This document shows, piece by piece, positions 40,361 through 51,219 of a DNA stretch of 51,705 bases. Source of the stretch: Hellea sp. (lineage in GTDB: Bacteria > Pseudomonadota > Alphaproteobacteria > Caulobacterales > Maricaulaceae); assembly GCA_023300105.1 (NCBI GenBank), contig JALZWM010000039.1, positions 1 to 51,705 on the forward strand, written 5' to 3'. A model generated the notes under the pieces. It ran no database searches, was not told the DNA's origin, and saw only the letters and a program-made list of their open reading frames with translations. The translations under genes were made by a program, and so were the position numbers. Every line of letters begins with the position of its first letter. The stretch's first letter is position 1.

Positions 40361-41671
40361 ATGTCACCGGACGATATTTTTGCATCACAAATATGGCCTT
40401 GGCCTGATCCTGCGATTAAACGCGATTCTATGGGCCGCGTCCTTTTCGTAAACGCTGCTTTTTTGAAAATGTATGGTGGGACCATTGATGATTGGCGTGG
40501 TAATGTCGTAACAGGCTGGTCAGCACCTCAAGGGCCAGGCGTGCCTTATCGCTTTGAAACACGTTTACCGTCTGAAGAGCGTGAGCAAGTTTATGATTGG
40601 ATGGAATTCACTCTAGCCGACGGATCAGCTTTTGCTATGGCGCGAAACGTGACTTATCTTTTCCAAGAACCAGACCCGCAGCCTGGCTATCAAGCTCAAC
40701 CCCCAGTGCAAGCGGCACAAACTGTCGAAGCCACTCACGCCGCGCAAGCTCCAGTAGCTGCGCCTGACTTGCCTATACAACCCGTTATTGCGCAAGCTGA
40801 GCCTGAATATGTTGAAGCTGCTCCAGTTTATCAAGAGCCAGTCTATCAAGAACCAGTTTATCAAGAGCCAGTTGTTCAAAGTCCTGTCTATCAGGAACCC
40901 GTTTTGAATGCAGACCCTATTTCAGAAGCCACAGAGAATATTCAAGTCCCAGACTTACCTCCTGTCATGGACGTCGAAGGGCCTAAATTTGAAACGGCTA
41001 TAGAAGATACTACGCAGCAGGCAGAGATTGCACCAGCAGCGGTACATCAAGAACCCGTAATTCAAGAACCTGCACACCAAGACCAGAGAGAATATGATCG
41101 CCGCCCGCTTCCGATTGAAAATGATGAAGCGGTTCTCGGGAATAACTGGCGCGATGCCGTTATTGCTAAGGCTGTTGGAGCTAACCCTGCTGCGGCCGCA
41201 ACGGCTGCTGCTGGAGCTGCAGGTGTTGCCGCTGTTGCTGGTGCTCAAGAATCAGACACATCTTCTTCTAAAGGAGCCGAAGAAATTCGCATCCTCTTGG
41301 CTGAAGATAACGCGATTAATGCTCTGCTGACGCGGACTTTGTTAGAGGCTGATGGTCATTTCGTAGACACAGTCGAAGACGGCGTTCTAGCTGTCGAAGC
41401 GATGAAGACGGCTAATTATGACTTGATCTTCATGGACATGCGCATGCCAAATATGGATGGTCTTGAAGCCACCCGTAAAATTCGCGCTATGGGTAATGTT
41501 CCGCGCGAGCTTCCGATTATCGCCTTAACAGCGAATGCTTTTGATGATGACCGCAATGCCTGTTTTGATAGCGGTATGAATGACTTTATGACCAAGCCCG
41601 TTTCAGCTGAAGAACTGACTGAAATGGTCAAGACTTGGACGAAAGATATTAGAGAGCGTAACGCTGCATAA
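40361..41671 (+). CDS. PAS-like and receiver-domain protein without a kinase
   Basis: The 436-residue protein has an N-terminal PAS-like region (about 15-105, with GRVLFVNAAFLKMYGG). A low-complexity linker rich in P, Q, E and V follows (about 105-250), with five YQEPV-like units. An alanine-rich run (about 270-295) leads to a full receiver domain (about 305-430) with LAEDN, phospho-acceptor D359 in MDMRMPNMDG, LTAN and TKPV. No histidine-kinase domains are present. The REC resembles those of hybrid kinases. A cognate kinase is not in the window. AAGGGATC precedes the start. Confidence 0.8.
   Translation: MSPDDIFASQIWPWPDPAIKRDSMGRVLFVNAAFLKMYGGTIDDWRGNVVTGWSAPQGPGVPYRFETRLPSEEREQVYDWMEFTLADGSAFAMARNVTYLFQEPDPQPGYQAQPPVQAAQTVEATHAAQAPVAAPDLPIQPVIAQAEPEYVEAAPVYQEPVYQEPVYQEPVVQSPVYQEPVLNADPISEATENIQVPDLPPVMDVEGPKFETAIEDTTQQAEIAPAAVHQEPVIQEPAHQDQREYDRRPLPIENDEAVLGNNWRDAVIAKAVGANPAAAATAAAGAAGVAAVAGAQESDTSSSKGAEEIRILLAEDNAINALLTRTLLEADGHFVDTVEDGVLAVEAMKTANYDLIFMDMRMPNMDGLEATRKIRAMGNVPRELPIIALTANAFDDDRNACFDSGMNDFMTKPVSAEELTEMVKTWTKDIRERNAA
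40826..40900 (+). repeat. Five tandem 15-base VYQEP-coding units
   Basis: Five adjacent units code VYQEP, VYQEP, VYQEP, VVQSP and VYQEP inside the linker of the PAS-receiver gene. The DNA copies differ slightly, suggesting older duplication. Confidence 0.85.
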
Positions 41672-41709
41672 GGTTTAATTACAGCCTTGTAAAAAACATA
41701 AAATATATG

Positions 41710-41739
41710 CACCGTGTTCAGAAATGAGCACGGTGTTTT
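41710..41739 (+). promoter_or_regulatory. Hairpin just before the AmpG-like start
   Basis: CACCGTG (41710-41716) and CACGGTG (41729-41735) form a 7-bp stem with a 12-base loop, followed by TTTTA. It may terminate the PAS-receiver transcript. It also covers the only Shine-Dalgarno-like bases (GGTG) ahead of the ATG at 41743, so it could control translation. Confidence 0.6.
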
Positions 41740-41742
41740 AGT

Positions 41743-43080
41743 ATGAGCAACTCTCCTTCTTTGAAGGCATTCAAACAGCCTTGGACTGATGTTCTAAGAG
41801 CTTATACTCAGCCAAAAATGTTAGGCATGATGTCATTGGGTTTTGCCTCTGGTTTGCCTTATATGCTGATTTATTCAGAATTGAGTTTTTGGATGAAAAA
41901 GGAAGGCGTTGATCTTCATGTCATTGGTTTTTTCGCATGGATAGGGCTAGCCTATACGCTTAAAGTATTATGGGCGCCGTTAGTTGACCGATTAAAGATA
42001 CCTTTATTGACAAAATCAATGGGCCAAAGACGCTCGTGGATGCTTCTTGCGATATTGGGCGCTGTGATTGGAATGTTGACGATTGCGTCTTCTAACCCGA
42101 GTGAATCTGTCATGCGCCTAGCTGTGGGAGCCGTTATCCTCGCAACTGCTGGCGCAACGCTAGATATATCAATTGATGCATGGCGAATCGAAGCAGCCCC
42201 GACAGACGAGCAGACCAATATGGCGGCTGTTTATGTTTTAGGGTACCGACTTGCGATTATTGGCGCTGGTTTTTCCTATATTGTTGCAGAATATACAAAT
42301 TGGAACATAGCTTATTTATTTATGGCATGTGTAATGGCTTTGAATGGGTGCATCGTTTTTTTCATCAAAGAGCCCTACAGAGATATAAGAAAGAAAGCGC
42401 TAACACTCAAAGATTCCATTGCTGAAAATGTGGTTATGCCCTTCTTCTCATTTGTTACGCGACTTGGAAAATGGACACCGTTCGTCTTTCTTTTGGTTGC
42501 TACATATTTGATTAGTGACAAGACAATGGGGCCAATGGCAAAACCGATGTATCAATCTATAGGCTACACCGAAATACAGGTTGGATTAGTGTCTAGCTTT
42601 TTTGGTCCGTGGCCTGTTATTTTTGGCGGCTTTGTCGCGGGGGCTATATCTATTCGTTTTGGATTGATGCGGTGTCTTATAATAGGATCCATCTTGATGG
42701 TTGTTACGAATGGTGCTTTTGCATGGTTGTCTACAGTCACTGACCCTAAAACGGCCTATTTATTTGTAACAGTTGGTGCTGATAATTTGGCGGCCGGCTT
42801 TGCTGCCACAATATTTATCGCTTACCTATCATCTCTTTGTGATTTAAAATTTGCTGCCACGCAATACGCATTTCTAAGCGCTATGTTTAACTTAGTTGGT
42901 AAAAGTTTATCTGGCTTTACGGGTATAATGGCCGATAAAATGGGGTTTGAAACATTTTTCTTATTCTCCGCAGCTCTTGGAATGCCTGCAATTATATTAG
43001 CAGTTATCTTGCAGCTCTTTGGGCCAGATGCGGCTAAGGGCATTCGAAAGGTAGATAAAGTCGATACGCCGTCTATCTAA
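41743..43080 (+). CDS. ampG: AmpG-like MFS permease
   Basis: This 445-residue MFS transporter has about 12 hydrophobic segments and resembles AmpG, which imports anhydromuropeptides for cell-wall recycling. The opening LGFASGLPYMLIYSELSFWM and the following LYT-type KVLWAPLVDRL fit the AmpG/PAT group. The sequence is AT-rich compared with mutS downstream. The ATG at 41743 lies 3 bases after a hairpin T-run and has no free ribosome site. AmpG assignment is by pattern only; other MFS substrates are possible. Confidence 0.72.
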   Translation: MSNSPSLKAFKQPWTDVLRAYTQPKMLGMMSLGFASGLPYMLIYSELSFWMKKEGVDLHVIGFFAWIGLAYTLKVLWAPLVDRLKIPLLTKSMGQRRSWMLLAILGAVIGMLTIASSNPSESVMRLAVGAVILATAGATLDISIDAWRIEAAPTDEQTNMAAVYVLGYRLAIIGAGFSYIVAEYTNWNIAYLFMACVMALNGCIVFFIKEPYRDIRKKALTLKDSIAENVVMPFFSFVTRLGKWTPFVFLLVATYLISDKTMGPMAKPMYQSIGYTEIQVGLVSSFFGPWPVIFGGFVAGAISIRFGLMRCLIIGSILMVVTNGAFAWLSTVTDPKTAYLFVTVGADNLAAGFAATIFIAYLSSLCDLKFAATQYAFLSAMFNLVGKSLSGFTGIMADKMGFETFFLFSAALGMPAIILAVILQLFGPDAAKGIRKVDKVDTPSI

Positions 43081-43121
43081 GGCTTGCGCTTTGATAACAA
43101 TTTCGCCAATTTCCCCTCGCA

Positions 43122-45809
43122 ATGAACGCTCCATCTAACATACCCGCGCCTGCAACTAAAGTGACGCCGATGATGGCGCAGTTTTTGGGCATTAAAAAAG
43201 AATGCGGGCCAGAGGTTCTTTTATTTTACCGCATGGGCGATTTTTATGAATTGTTCTTTGATGATGCTATCAAGGCGAGTGAGGCTTTGGATATTTCCCT
43301 GACAAAAAGGGGAAAACATAACGGCAAAGATATCGCCATGTGCGGCGTTCCAGTTCACGCCAGTGAAACCTATCTTCAGCGCCTTATCAAAAAAGGCTTC
43401 CGTGTTGCTGTATGTGAGCAAATGGAAAGTCCCGTTGAGGCCAAGAAACGCGGCTATAAATCAGTTGTACGGCGCGAGGTTGTCCGTGTTGTGACGCCTG
43501 GGACGCTCACTGAGGATACGTTGCTTGATGCGCGTGGGCGTAATTTTATTCTGGCCATATCGCAAACTCTGGCAGGTGATTTTGCGCTCGCTTGGGCGGA
43601 TATTTCGGACGGTATGTTTTATGTCTGTGATGTAAGCGCCTCGCGGCTACCAAGTGAGTTATCTGCTTTGTCGCCGCGCGAGATTGTTTTGCCGGAAACA
43701 CTCTATCAAAATCCAGAATTTATGGCGAGCCTGCCCTTGGAAGGTACAGCGCTAACGCCGCAACCCTCAACTAAATTTGATGTAAAATCTGGCGAGCGCC
43801 GCCTAACCGAACGCTTTGATGTAAAAAGTCTTGATGGGTTTGGCGCGTTTTCCAAGGCTGAAATTTCTGCTGCTGGCGCATTACTTGATTATCTGGAATT
43901 AACGCAGGCAGGAAATCCTGTTCAACTCTCTCCGCCGCAGCGCCGCGTGGCGAGCGGATATATGGCAATTGACCCCGCAACGCGGGCCAGCCTTGAGATA
44001 GACCGTACGCAGCGCGGTCAAAAAACGGGGTCGCTTTTATCTATTATTGATAAGACGGTGACGGGGCCGGGCGCGCGGCTTTTGGGTGACCGCCTTGCAA
44101 GGCCGCTTGTTGATGTAGCCGCGATTAACAGCCGTCTTGACGCAGTTAAATTTTTTACAGAGCAAGATATATTGCGCGGGAACTTGCGTGCGCATTTAAA
44201 AGAGACAGGTGATATGGCCCGCGCCATAAGCCGTATTGCGCTTGGTCGCGGCGGACCGCGTGATATGCTCACTCTCGGAGGGGGACTTAAGCAAGGCGAA
44301 AAACTTGGCGCGCTTTTTGCGAAATCTCCAGGCCTTGACGTTTCTTATAATACGTTGAACGCGCTGTCTCGGCTGAGCCTCGCTGATAAAGGTGAGCTAG
44401 CTAAATTTACCTCTGATATAAGCAAGGCTTTTTTGCCAGATGTTCCTATGATGACGCGGGACGGCGGTTTTGTTGCGCCAGGGTGGGCGGTAGAGCTGGA
44501 CGAGCTTAAAAAACTACGAGATGATAGCCGTAAAATCGTGGCGGGCTTGCAGGCCAATTATGCGGCGATTGCCGAAATCCCGACACTTAAAATAAAACAC
44601 AATAATGTGCTTGGATATTTTATCGAAGTCACACCCAAGCACGCGGACGCCATGCTTTCTAAAGGCGCGGATAGTCAATTCATTCATCGCCAGACGTTGG
44701 TCAGTGGTGTGCGGTTCACTACAACAGAGCTTGCGGAGTTAGATGCTAAAATATCGGGTGCTGGCGATAAGGCGCTTGCGCTTGAAGTTGAAATTTTTGG
44801 TCAATTTGTATTGCGTGCGGCCGCCTTCGCGGAGCCTATTCGGGACGCGGCTAATGCTTTGGCAGAACTCGATGTTCAGGCGGGTCTTGCGCAATGGGCG
44901 AATGATCAGCGCGCGGTTCGACCCTTGGTCGATGATAGTTTACAGCTAGATATAAAAGGCGGGCGTCACCCCGTTGTCGAAGCCGCTCTTAAAAAAGCAG
45001 GGGAGGCTGGTTTCACGGCCAATGCGTGTACTTTAGATGCGAGCATAAAATCAGCGCCGCGCTTGACCCTTATCACGGGGCCAAATATGGCAGGTAAATC
45101 GACCTTTCTGCGTCAGAATGCTTTGATGTTTATCCTTGCGCAAGCGGGGAGTTTTGTTCCGGCGAGTTCAGCCCATATCGGCGTTGCAGATAGTTTGTTT
45201 TCTCGCGTCGGCGCGTCGGATGATTTATCCAAAGGCCGGTCAACATTTATGATTGAAATGATTGAAACGGCTGCGATTTTGAATCAGGCAACAGAGCGTA
45301 CTTTTGTTATCCTTGATGAGATTGGGCGCGGGACCGCGACTTTTGATGGTTTGTCTATCGCGTGGGCAGCAGCGGAACATTTGCACACGGTCAATAAATC
45401 GCGAGCCTTATTTGCAACGCATTATCATGAGTTAACGGACTTAATTGAAACCCTAGACGGGGCGAGCAACTCGAGCTTGCGCGCGAAAGAATGGGATGGA
45501 GACTTAGTGTTCTTACATGATGTACGGCCCGGCGCTGCGGATAAATCCTACGGCGTTCAAGTGGCGAAGCTTGCGGGACTTCCGCCTGCGGCTGTGGCTC
45601 GGGCGCGCGAAGTTCTAAATAAGCTCGAAGCTGATCATGACGGCCAGAAAGATAGCCTTGGGGCCTTGCCGTTATTTACCGCGGCGCCTACACCGATAAA
45701 ACAAAAACCATCCGAGATAGAATTGGCGCTCAAAAGTCTAAACGTGGATGAGCTATCTCCGCGCGCAGCCCTTGATTTGATTTATGATTTGAAAACGAAA
45801 TTAAAGTAA
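43122..45809 (+). CDS. mutS: DNA mismatch repair protein MutS
   Basis: MutS recognises mismatches and starts mismatch repair. The mismatch-binding motif GDFYELFF is at about residue 38-45. The Walker A loop GPNMAGKSTFLRQ, DEIGRGTATFDG and ATHYHELTD lie in the C-terminal ATPase. The length of 895 residues is normal. The stop shares one base with the glnD start, so the two are translationally coupled. Confidence 0.97.
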   Translation: MNAPSNIPAPATKVTPMMAQFLGIKKECGPEVLLFYRMGDFYELFFDDAIKASEALDISLTKRGKHNGKDIAMCGVPVHASETYLQRLIKKGFRVAVCEQMESPVEAKKRGYKSVVRREVVRVVTPGTLTEDTLLDARGRNFILAISQTLAGDFALAWADISDGMFYVCDVSASRLPSELSALSPREIVLPETLYQNPEFMASLPLEGTALTPQPSTKFDVKSGERRLTERFDVKSLDGFGAFSKAEISAAGALLDYLELTQAGNPVQLSPPQRRVASGYMAIDPATRASLEIDRTQRGQKTGSLLSIIDKTVTGPGARLLGDRLARPLVDVAAINSRLDAVKFFTEQDILRGNLRAHLKETGDMARAISRIALGRGGPRDMLTLGGGLKQGEKLGALFAKSPGLDVSYNTLNALSRLSLADKGELAKFTSDISKAFLPDVPMMTRDGGFVAPGWAVELDELKKLRDDSRKIVAGLQANYAAIAEIPTLKIKHNNVLGYFIEVTPKHADAMLSKGADSQFIHRQTLVSGVRFTTTELAELDAKISGAGDKALALEVEIFGQFVLRAAAFAEPIRDAANALAELDVQAGLAQWANDQRAVRPLVDDSLQLDIKGGRHPVVEAALKKAGEAGFTANACTLDASIKSAPRLTLITGPNMAGKSTFLRQNALMFILAQAGSFVPASSAHIGVADSLFSRVGASDDLSKGRSTFMIEMIETAAILNQATERTFVILDEIGRGTATFDGLSIAWAAAEHLHTVNKSRALFATHYHELTDLIETLDGASNSSLRAKEWDGDLVFLHDVRPGAADKSYGVQVAKLAGLPPAAVARAREVLNKLEADHDGQKDSLGALPLFTAAPTPIKQKPSEIELALKSLNVDELSPRAALDLIYDLKTKLK

Positions 45810-48601
45810 TGGTAAAAATTCTTGAAATTCCTGCGCGGATTAACGCCCCCGATAGCGGTATTGATGCCGCTGCGTTTCGTGCGGAGTTAACCCATATCGC
45901 TCACACATCTAAAGATGTTCGCACGGTAGCGCTGGAGGCTTTTAAGACAACGCTTGAACGCGCCAAAGCCTCTGCGAAAGAACGTTTCGAAGCAGGGCGT
46001 TTGGACGGGCTAGAAACAGCGCGTCTCTTGGCGTCCATTCATGATGATATTGTGATTACGTTGTTTGATTTTACTGTAACCTATATTCACCCCGTCTCTA
46101 GTGCGGCTAAATCAGAGCTTATGTCTATTTGCGCGGTTGGGGGATTCGGGCGGGGCGAAATGGCGCCTCAGTCCGATCTTGATATTTTGTTCTTAATCAC
46201 TGACAAAAAAAGCACGGAGCATACGGCGCAGGTCACAGAATATATTCTCTATATGCTCTGGGATTTGGGATTAAAAGTTGGTCATTCGGTTCGCACGATT
46301 GACCAGTCTATAAAGCTGGCCAAAGAAGACCAGACCATTCTGACGTCTTTACTTGATTTGCGGTATCTGGCGGGTGATGAAACACTGGCCAAAACGCTTT
46401 ATGCCCGTTTTCGTAAAAATGTCACCAAAGGCAAAGGCCGCGCTTATATTGCTGCCAAGCTGAGCGAACGTGATGTGCGCCATGACCGCGAGGGTAATTC
46501 GCGTTATGTTATTGAGCCTGACGTGAAAGAAGGCAAAGGCGGGCTGCGTGATTTGCACGTTCTATATTGGATCGGACGTTTCCTTGATAAAGAAGGAAAC
46601 CTGACTGACCCGCAACAGGCCGAAAGCTATGTCGAGATGGGGCTCTTTGATACTGGCGCGGCGACGCGCTTTGTTAGGGCTGCTGATTTCCTCTGGCGGG
46701 CACGTATCTGGCTACATTTCATTGCGGGGCGGGCGACAGAGACTTTGAGTTTTGATAAACAAATTTTATTAGCCCGTAAAATGGGATATGCCTCTGGCCC
46801 CGTCGAAGTTGCCGTTGAGAAATTCATGCGCGAGTATTTCACCAATGCCAAAGAGGTGGGCGCTCTCACGCGGATTGCTTGCGCTAAACTTGAGGCTGAA
46901 AAAGCTATTCTTTTGCCTAAAGGGCTGGATGCTTTGCTGCCAAATTCACGGCGGAATTTAAAGAACAAAGATTTTATCTTAGATCATAGCCGCTTGATGT
47001 TTGCAGACCCTCTAGCGATTAAACTAAAGCCGTCGGTTATTATGCAAATATTTGAAACCGCAGGGCGGCGTAATCTTGATATTCATCCTGATGCGTTTAC
47101 CGCTATCGATTTTCGTAAAAACCTGATTGATAATGATTTTCGCCGCGATCCTGAAATTGCTAAAATATTTGAGAAAACATTACTCGGAGCAAAGGCTCCT
47201 TATGCAACGTTGAAAGTCATGAATGAGGCGGGCGTGCTGGGGCGCTACTTGCTCGAGTTTGGCGGGATTGTAGCACGCACGCAATTTAATATGCACCATG
47301 CCTATACGGTTGATGAACATAGCTTGCGCCTCGTCTTTAACTTTCATGATATCCTATCGGGTGAAATGGAGGCAGAGCACCCTGTTTCAACCGAGATTGT
47401 CAAAAGCTTTACAGAACGGCAAAAGCTCATACTTTATCTGACTTGCCTTTTGCATGACACAGGTAAGGGGCAGGGCGACCAATGTATTGAAGGTGCGCAA
47501 TTGGCGCGCCGCGCGTGCCGCCGTCTTGGTTATGATCAGGATATTACAGATACTTGCGCGTGGTTGGTACGCCGTCATTTGGACATGTCCGAAACGGCGC
47601 AGCGCCGCGATATCTCTGATCCTGAGACAATTGCTGAATTTGCAGCACTTGTAGGATCTAAGGAACGGCTTGATTTGCTAACGGTTTTGACGGTTGTTGA
47701 TATTAAAGCGGTCGGTCCCGGCATCTGGAATGATTGGAAAGCGGTTCTTCTTCGCAACCTTTATTATAGCACAGCGGCTTATCTCGAAGGCCGCGCAGAG
47801 CTTGCGCCCCTTGCGCGGGCCAAGGCAGCAAAAGAACAGCTTAAAGAAAAACTTCCCGGTGATATGGCCGCGCGCATTACGCCGCTGACGTCAAAGCTTG
47901 GGACAACCTATTGGCTTAACTTTGATATGACGTCGTTAATGCGCCATGCACGATTTTTTGACCAACTCATAGAGGCAGGGCACCGCACAGCGGTTCAAAC
48001 ACGGCGCAACCGTTCTCATGACATCACTGAACTTTGGGTGGTCACGCAAGATCGTTCCCATCTCTTTGCGGATGTAACACGGGCGATTTCATCTTGCGGC
48101 GCATCGATTACGGGTGCGCGTTTGCATACGGGGGAGGACGGACAGGTGATGAATGTGTTCTATCTTCAAAATCCAGATGGTCATGCCTTTGGCCGTAAAA
48201 GCGACCACGCACTTGAAACCCTACGTCTGCGCGCACACAAAGCCGCCGAGGGTGACACAGAACATATGAAAATTCCAACGGTCATCAAGTCGCGCCGCGC
48301 TGGCGCTATTCCGATAAAACCTAAAGTCAAATTTTTAGATAACGCGTCAGGCGACTCCATTATTATTGAGATGGAAGCTCGGGACCGTCCGGGCTTACTG
48401 TGTCACTTGGCTGAGGCGCTTAGAGATGCTGAAATAGATGTCCTCTCCGCGCATATTGAGGTTGTCGGGGCTAAGGCCGTTGATGTCTTCTATGTACGAA
48501 AGCGCGGCGAAGGCGGGGTCATTTCAGAGAGCCAACGTAAGACGCTTAAAGCCAAACTTTTGGATGTCTTAGAGATTAAGATATCAAAGAAGGCAGCCTG
48601 A
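45809..48601 (+). CDS. glnD: [Protein-PII] uridylyltransferase/uridylyl-removing enzyme
   Basis: GlnD senses glutamine and modifies PII proteins to control nitrogen metabolism. The nucleotidyltransferase motif is GGFGRGEMAPQSDLDILFL (about residues 110-128). The HD domain shows LLHDTGKGQGDQ (about 548-559). Two C-terminal ACT domains are seen at WVVTQDRSHLFADVTRA and MEARDRPGLLCHLAEAL. The length of 930 residues is normal. It overlaps mutS and murJ by one base on each side. Confidence 0.97.
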   Translation: MVKILEIPARINAPDSGIDAAAFRAELTHIAHTSKDVRTVALEAFKTTLERAKASAKERFEAGRLDGLETARLLASIHDDIVITLFDFTVTYIHPVSSAAKSELMSICAVGGFGRGEMAPQSDLDILFLITDKKSTEHTAQVTEYILYMLWDLGLKVGHSVRTIDQSIKLAKEDQTILTSLLDLRYLAGDETLAKTLYARFRKNVTKGKGRAYIAAKLSERDVRHDREGNSRYVIEPDVKEGKGGLRDLHVLYWIGRFLDKEGNLTDPQQAESYVEMGLFDTGAATRFVRAADFLWRARIWLHFIAGRATETLSFDKQILLARKMGYASGPVEVAVEKFMREYFTNAKEVGALTRIACAKLEAEKAILLPKGLDALLPNSRRNLKNKDFILDHSRLMFADPLAIKLKPSVIMQIFETAGRRNLDIHPDAFTAIDFRKNLIDNDFRRDPEIAKIFEKTLLGAKAPYATLKVMNEAGVLGRYLLEFGGIVARTQFNMHHAYTVDEHSLRLVFNFHDILSGEMEAEHPVSTEIVKSFTERQKLILYLTCLLHDTGKGQGDQCIEGAQLARRACRRLGYDQDITDTCAWLVRRHLDMSETAQRRDISDPETIAEFAALVGSKERLDLLTVLTVVDIKAVGPGIWNDWKAVLLRNLYYSTAAYLEGRAELAPLARAKAAKEQLKEKLPGDMAARITPLTSKLGTTYWLNFDMTSLMRHARFFDQLIEAGHRTAVQTRRNRSHDITELWVVTQDRSHLFADVTRAISSCGASITGARLHTGEDGQVMNVFYLQNPDGHAFGRKSDHALETLRLRAHKAAEGDTEHMKIPTVIKSRRAGAIPIKPKVKFLDNASGDSIIIEMEARDRPGLLCHLAEALRDAEIDVLSAHIEVVGAKAVDVFYVRKRGEGGVISESQRKTLKAKLLDVLEIKISKKAA

Positions 48602-50172
48602 TGCGTCTTTTGAAGTCAACGGCCATTATCGGGTCATGGACTCTGGTCAGTCGTTTTTTGGGGCTGGCGCGTGATATTTTAATGGCGAAATATCTTGGGG
48701 CAGGCGTTGTAAATGACGCCTTGGTGACGGCTGTTAAATTGCCAAATCTCTTCCGCCGTATGTTTGCTGAAGGTGCGTTTAATGCGGCCTTTGTTCCGCT
48801 TTATGCACGGCGCCTTGAAGAAGAAGGTGATGAATCCGCGGCAAATTTTGCCGGCGAAGCTATGGCGATGCTCTGCCTTGTAGTTTGCGCTATTGTCATT
48901 CTTTTTCAAATCACGATGCCTTGGTCTCTTAATCTCATTGGTTTTGGCCTAGACCGCGTGGGCGAAGCAGGCGGCGTTGCGCCTTATGATCTCGCGGTTC
49001 TCTATGCGCGCATTACCATGCCGTATTTGCTGCTCATGTCATTGGCGGCTTTGTTCTCGGGTGTTTTGAATACGCGTGGATATTTTGCGGCGGCAGCTTT
49101 TGTTCCTATATTGCTAAATCTCGTTCTAATTGGTATTTTAGCGGTTGCCTCTAAAACGACGGGAAACCTCGAAGATTTAGCACTTTATATTTCAGTGGGC
49201 TATGTTGTCTCTGGCGTTTTTCAAGCAGGGTTACTTGTTTGGGCTATTCGAAAAGCGGGTGTGAAAATTCCTATTTTCAGACCGCGCATGACACCTGGTG
49301 TGAGGCGGCTTGTGACCTTAGGTATTCCTGGCTTTATTTCAGCGGGCATAACTCATATTAATCTGATGGTCAGTCATACAATCGCGACGACCATGGATAG
49401 CGCCGCAAGCTGGCTTTATTATTCAGACCGTCTTTATCAACTGCCGCTCGGCATGATTGGTATTGCCATGGGCGTGGCCTTACTACCAAGTCTCTCGCGA
49501 AGCTTGCGGGCAGGAGATGATAGGGGCGCTATGGTTACAATGAACCGCGCCGCTGAGATATCTGCATTCCTAACACTGCCGGCCGCCTTTGCTTTGGCTG
49601 TGATGCCAGAGTTCTTAATTGGTGGTCTTTTTGAACGGGGGTTGTTTAAAGCCGAAGATACAGTGCAAGCGGCTAAAGCCTTACGTATGTTTGCCTTAGG
49701 GCTCCCCGCTTTTGTTTTGCTTAAAGTTTTGACCCCAGCGTTTTTTGCGCGGGAGAACACGCGAACGCCAATGATTTTTGCAGGTCTGTCTGCAGTTATT
49801 AATCTTCTTGTAGGCGGGGCATTGTTTTTTACCATCGGATTTTATGGTCTTGCTTTGGGGACGACCATTGCCGCTTGGGTAAATGTGATATGCTTGGCTA
49901 GCGTTTTGATGCGCGACAAATTATTTGTTTTAGATATGCGCTTGCTGACGCGTTTGCCGCGTATAGCCTTGGCCTCTGCGTTTATGGCGCTTGCGCTGTT
50001 TTACATCGCGCCAAAAGCACGTCTCTTGTTTGAGCACCGTATTATAATTGATTATCCTATCTTGATTGTGGTGAGCGTAATAGGTTTGGGTATTTATACG
50101 GTATCCGCTGGCCTCTTGCGGGCTATTGATATGAGTGATATTCGCGATGCGTTTAAGAAGAAAGCTAGTTAA
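48601..50172 (+). CDS. murJ: Lipid II flippase MurJ
   Basis: This 523-residue inner-membrane protein of the MVF/MviN family flips lipid II during peptidoglycan synthesis. It opens with [20 protein letters not shown], includes [18 protein letters not shown] at about residue 48, and has about 14 hydrophobic segments. The start uses the last base of the glnD stop; the stop overlaps trpS by one base. The glnD-murJ-trpS order is common in alphaproteobacteria. Confidence 0.95.
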   Translation: MRLLKSTAIIGSWTLVSRFLGLARDILMAKYLGAGVVNDALVTAVKLPNLFRRMFAEGAFNAAFVPLYARRLEEEGDESAANFAGEAMAMLCLVVCAIVILFQITMPWSLNLIGFGLDRVGEAGGVAPYDLAVLYARITMPYLLLMSLAALFSGVLNTRGYFAAAAFVPILLNLVLIGILAVASKTTGNLEDLALYISVGYVVSGVFQAGLLVWAIRKAGVKIPIFRPRMTPGVRRLVTLGIPGFISAGITHINLMVSHTIATTMDSAASWLYYSDRLYQLPLGMIGIAMGVALLPSLSRSLRAGDDRGAMVTMNRAAEISAFLTLPAAFALAVMPEFLIGGLFERGLFKAEDTVQAAKALRMFALGLPAFVLLKVLTPAFFARENTRTPMIFAGLSAVINLLVGGALFFTIGFYGLALGTTIAAWVNVICLASVLMRDKLFVLDMRLLTRLPRIALASAFMALALFYIAPKARLLFEHRIIIDYPILIVVSVIGLGIYTVSAGLLRAIDMSDIRDAFKKKAS

Positions 50173-51218
50173 TGCCAACTGACAAACCCAAACCTAAAGT
50201 CGAAACATATGCAGGCCCGAAACGGGTCTTTTCGGGTGTGCAGCCTTCGGGCGATTTACATCTTGGGAACTACCTCGGCGCGCTAAAAAAATTCGTCACT
50301 CTCCAAGACGAAATGGAATGCGTTTATTGCATTGTTGATTTGCATGCCATCACGGTTTGGCAAGATCCAAAAGCCCTTGCGGATCAAACACGCCAAATTG
50401 CGGCGGCTTATCTTGCCTCTGGCGTCGATCCGTCCAAGGCGATTGTTTATAATCAATCGGCTGTTCGCGCGCATACTGAGCTTGCATGGTATTTTAACTG
50501 CGTGGCCCGCATTGGATGGCTTAACCGTATGACCCAGTTTAAAGATAAAGCGGGTAAAAATTCAGAAAAAATGTCTGTTGGGCTTTATGATTATCCTGTA
50601 TTGCAAGCGGCTGATATTCTGGCGTTTAAAGCGACGCATGTGCCTGTCGGTGAAGATCAAAAACAGCATTTAGAACTCACGCGGGATATCGCGGCTAAGT
50701 TTAATCACGATTTTGACGCGCCGAATTTTTTCCCACTGTGCGAGCCTTTAATTAAAGGCCCCGGGGCGAAGGTCATGAGTTTGCGCGATGGAACATCGAA
50801 AATGTCAAAGTCTGATCCCTCAGATAACTCTCGTATCAACCTGACGGATGACGCGGATACAATTGCCAAGAAAATCCGTAAGGCCAAAACTGATGCGGGC
50901 GAAATTCCTGGTACAAAGGCAGGTCTTGAAGGTCGCCCTGAAGTGGCTAACCTCGTCAGCATATATGCAGCATTGTCTGAGATATCAGATGACGCGGTCT
51001 TAGCTAAATATGAGGGGCAAGGCTTTGGTGTATTTAAACCTGCGCTTGCGGATTTGGCTGTTGAAAAAATGGCTCCAATTACGGACTTGATGACGCGTTA
51101 TCTCTCTGACCCTGAAGAGTTAAACCGTATTTTGGCAAAGGCTGCAGATAAAGCATCTGAAATAGCAGACCCCATTGTTGCTGATGTTAGAAAGACTATT
51201 GGATTTTGTGGAGCTTAA
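50172..51218 (+). CDS. trpS: Tryptophanyl-tRNA synthetase
   Basis: This class I synthetase charges tRNA-Trp. The HIGH-like motif is [13 protein letters not shown] (about residues 21-33), and the KMSKS loop is [10 protein letters not shown] (about 210-219). The length of 348 residues is typical. ATG at 50172 overlaps the murJ stop (TAATG), so expression is coupled. A copper-chaperone lipoprotein starts one base after its stop. Confidence 0.97.
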   Translation: MPTDKPKPKVETYAGPKRVFSGVQPSGDLHLGNYLGALKKFVTLQDEMECVYCIVDLHAITVWQDPKALADQTRQIAAAYLASGVDPSKAIVYNQSAVRAHTELAWYFNCVARIGWLNRMTQFKDKAGKNSEKMSVGLYDYPVLQAADILAFKATHVPVGEDQKQHLELTRDIAAKFNHDFDAPNFFPLCEPLIKGPGAKVMSLRDGTSKMSKSDPSDNSRINLTDDADTIAKKIRKAKTDAGEIPGTKAGLEGRPEVANLVSIYAALSEISDDAVLAKYEGQGFGVFKPALADLAVEKMAPITDLMTRYLSDPEELNRILAKAADKASEIADPIVADVRKTIGFCGA

Positions 51219-51219
51219 C

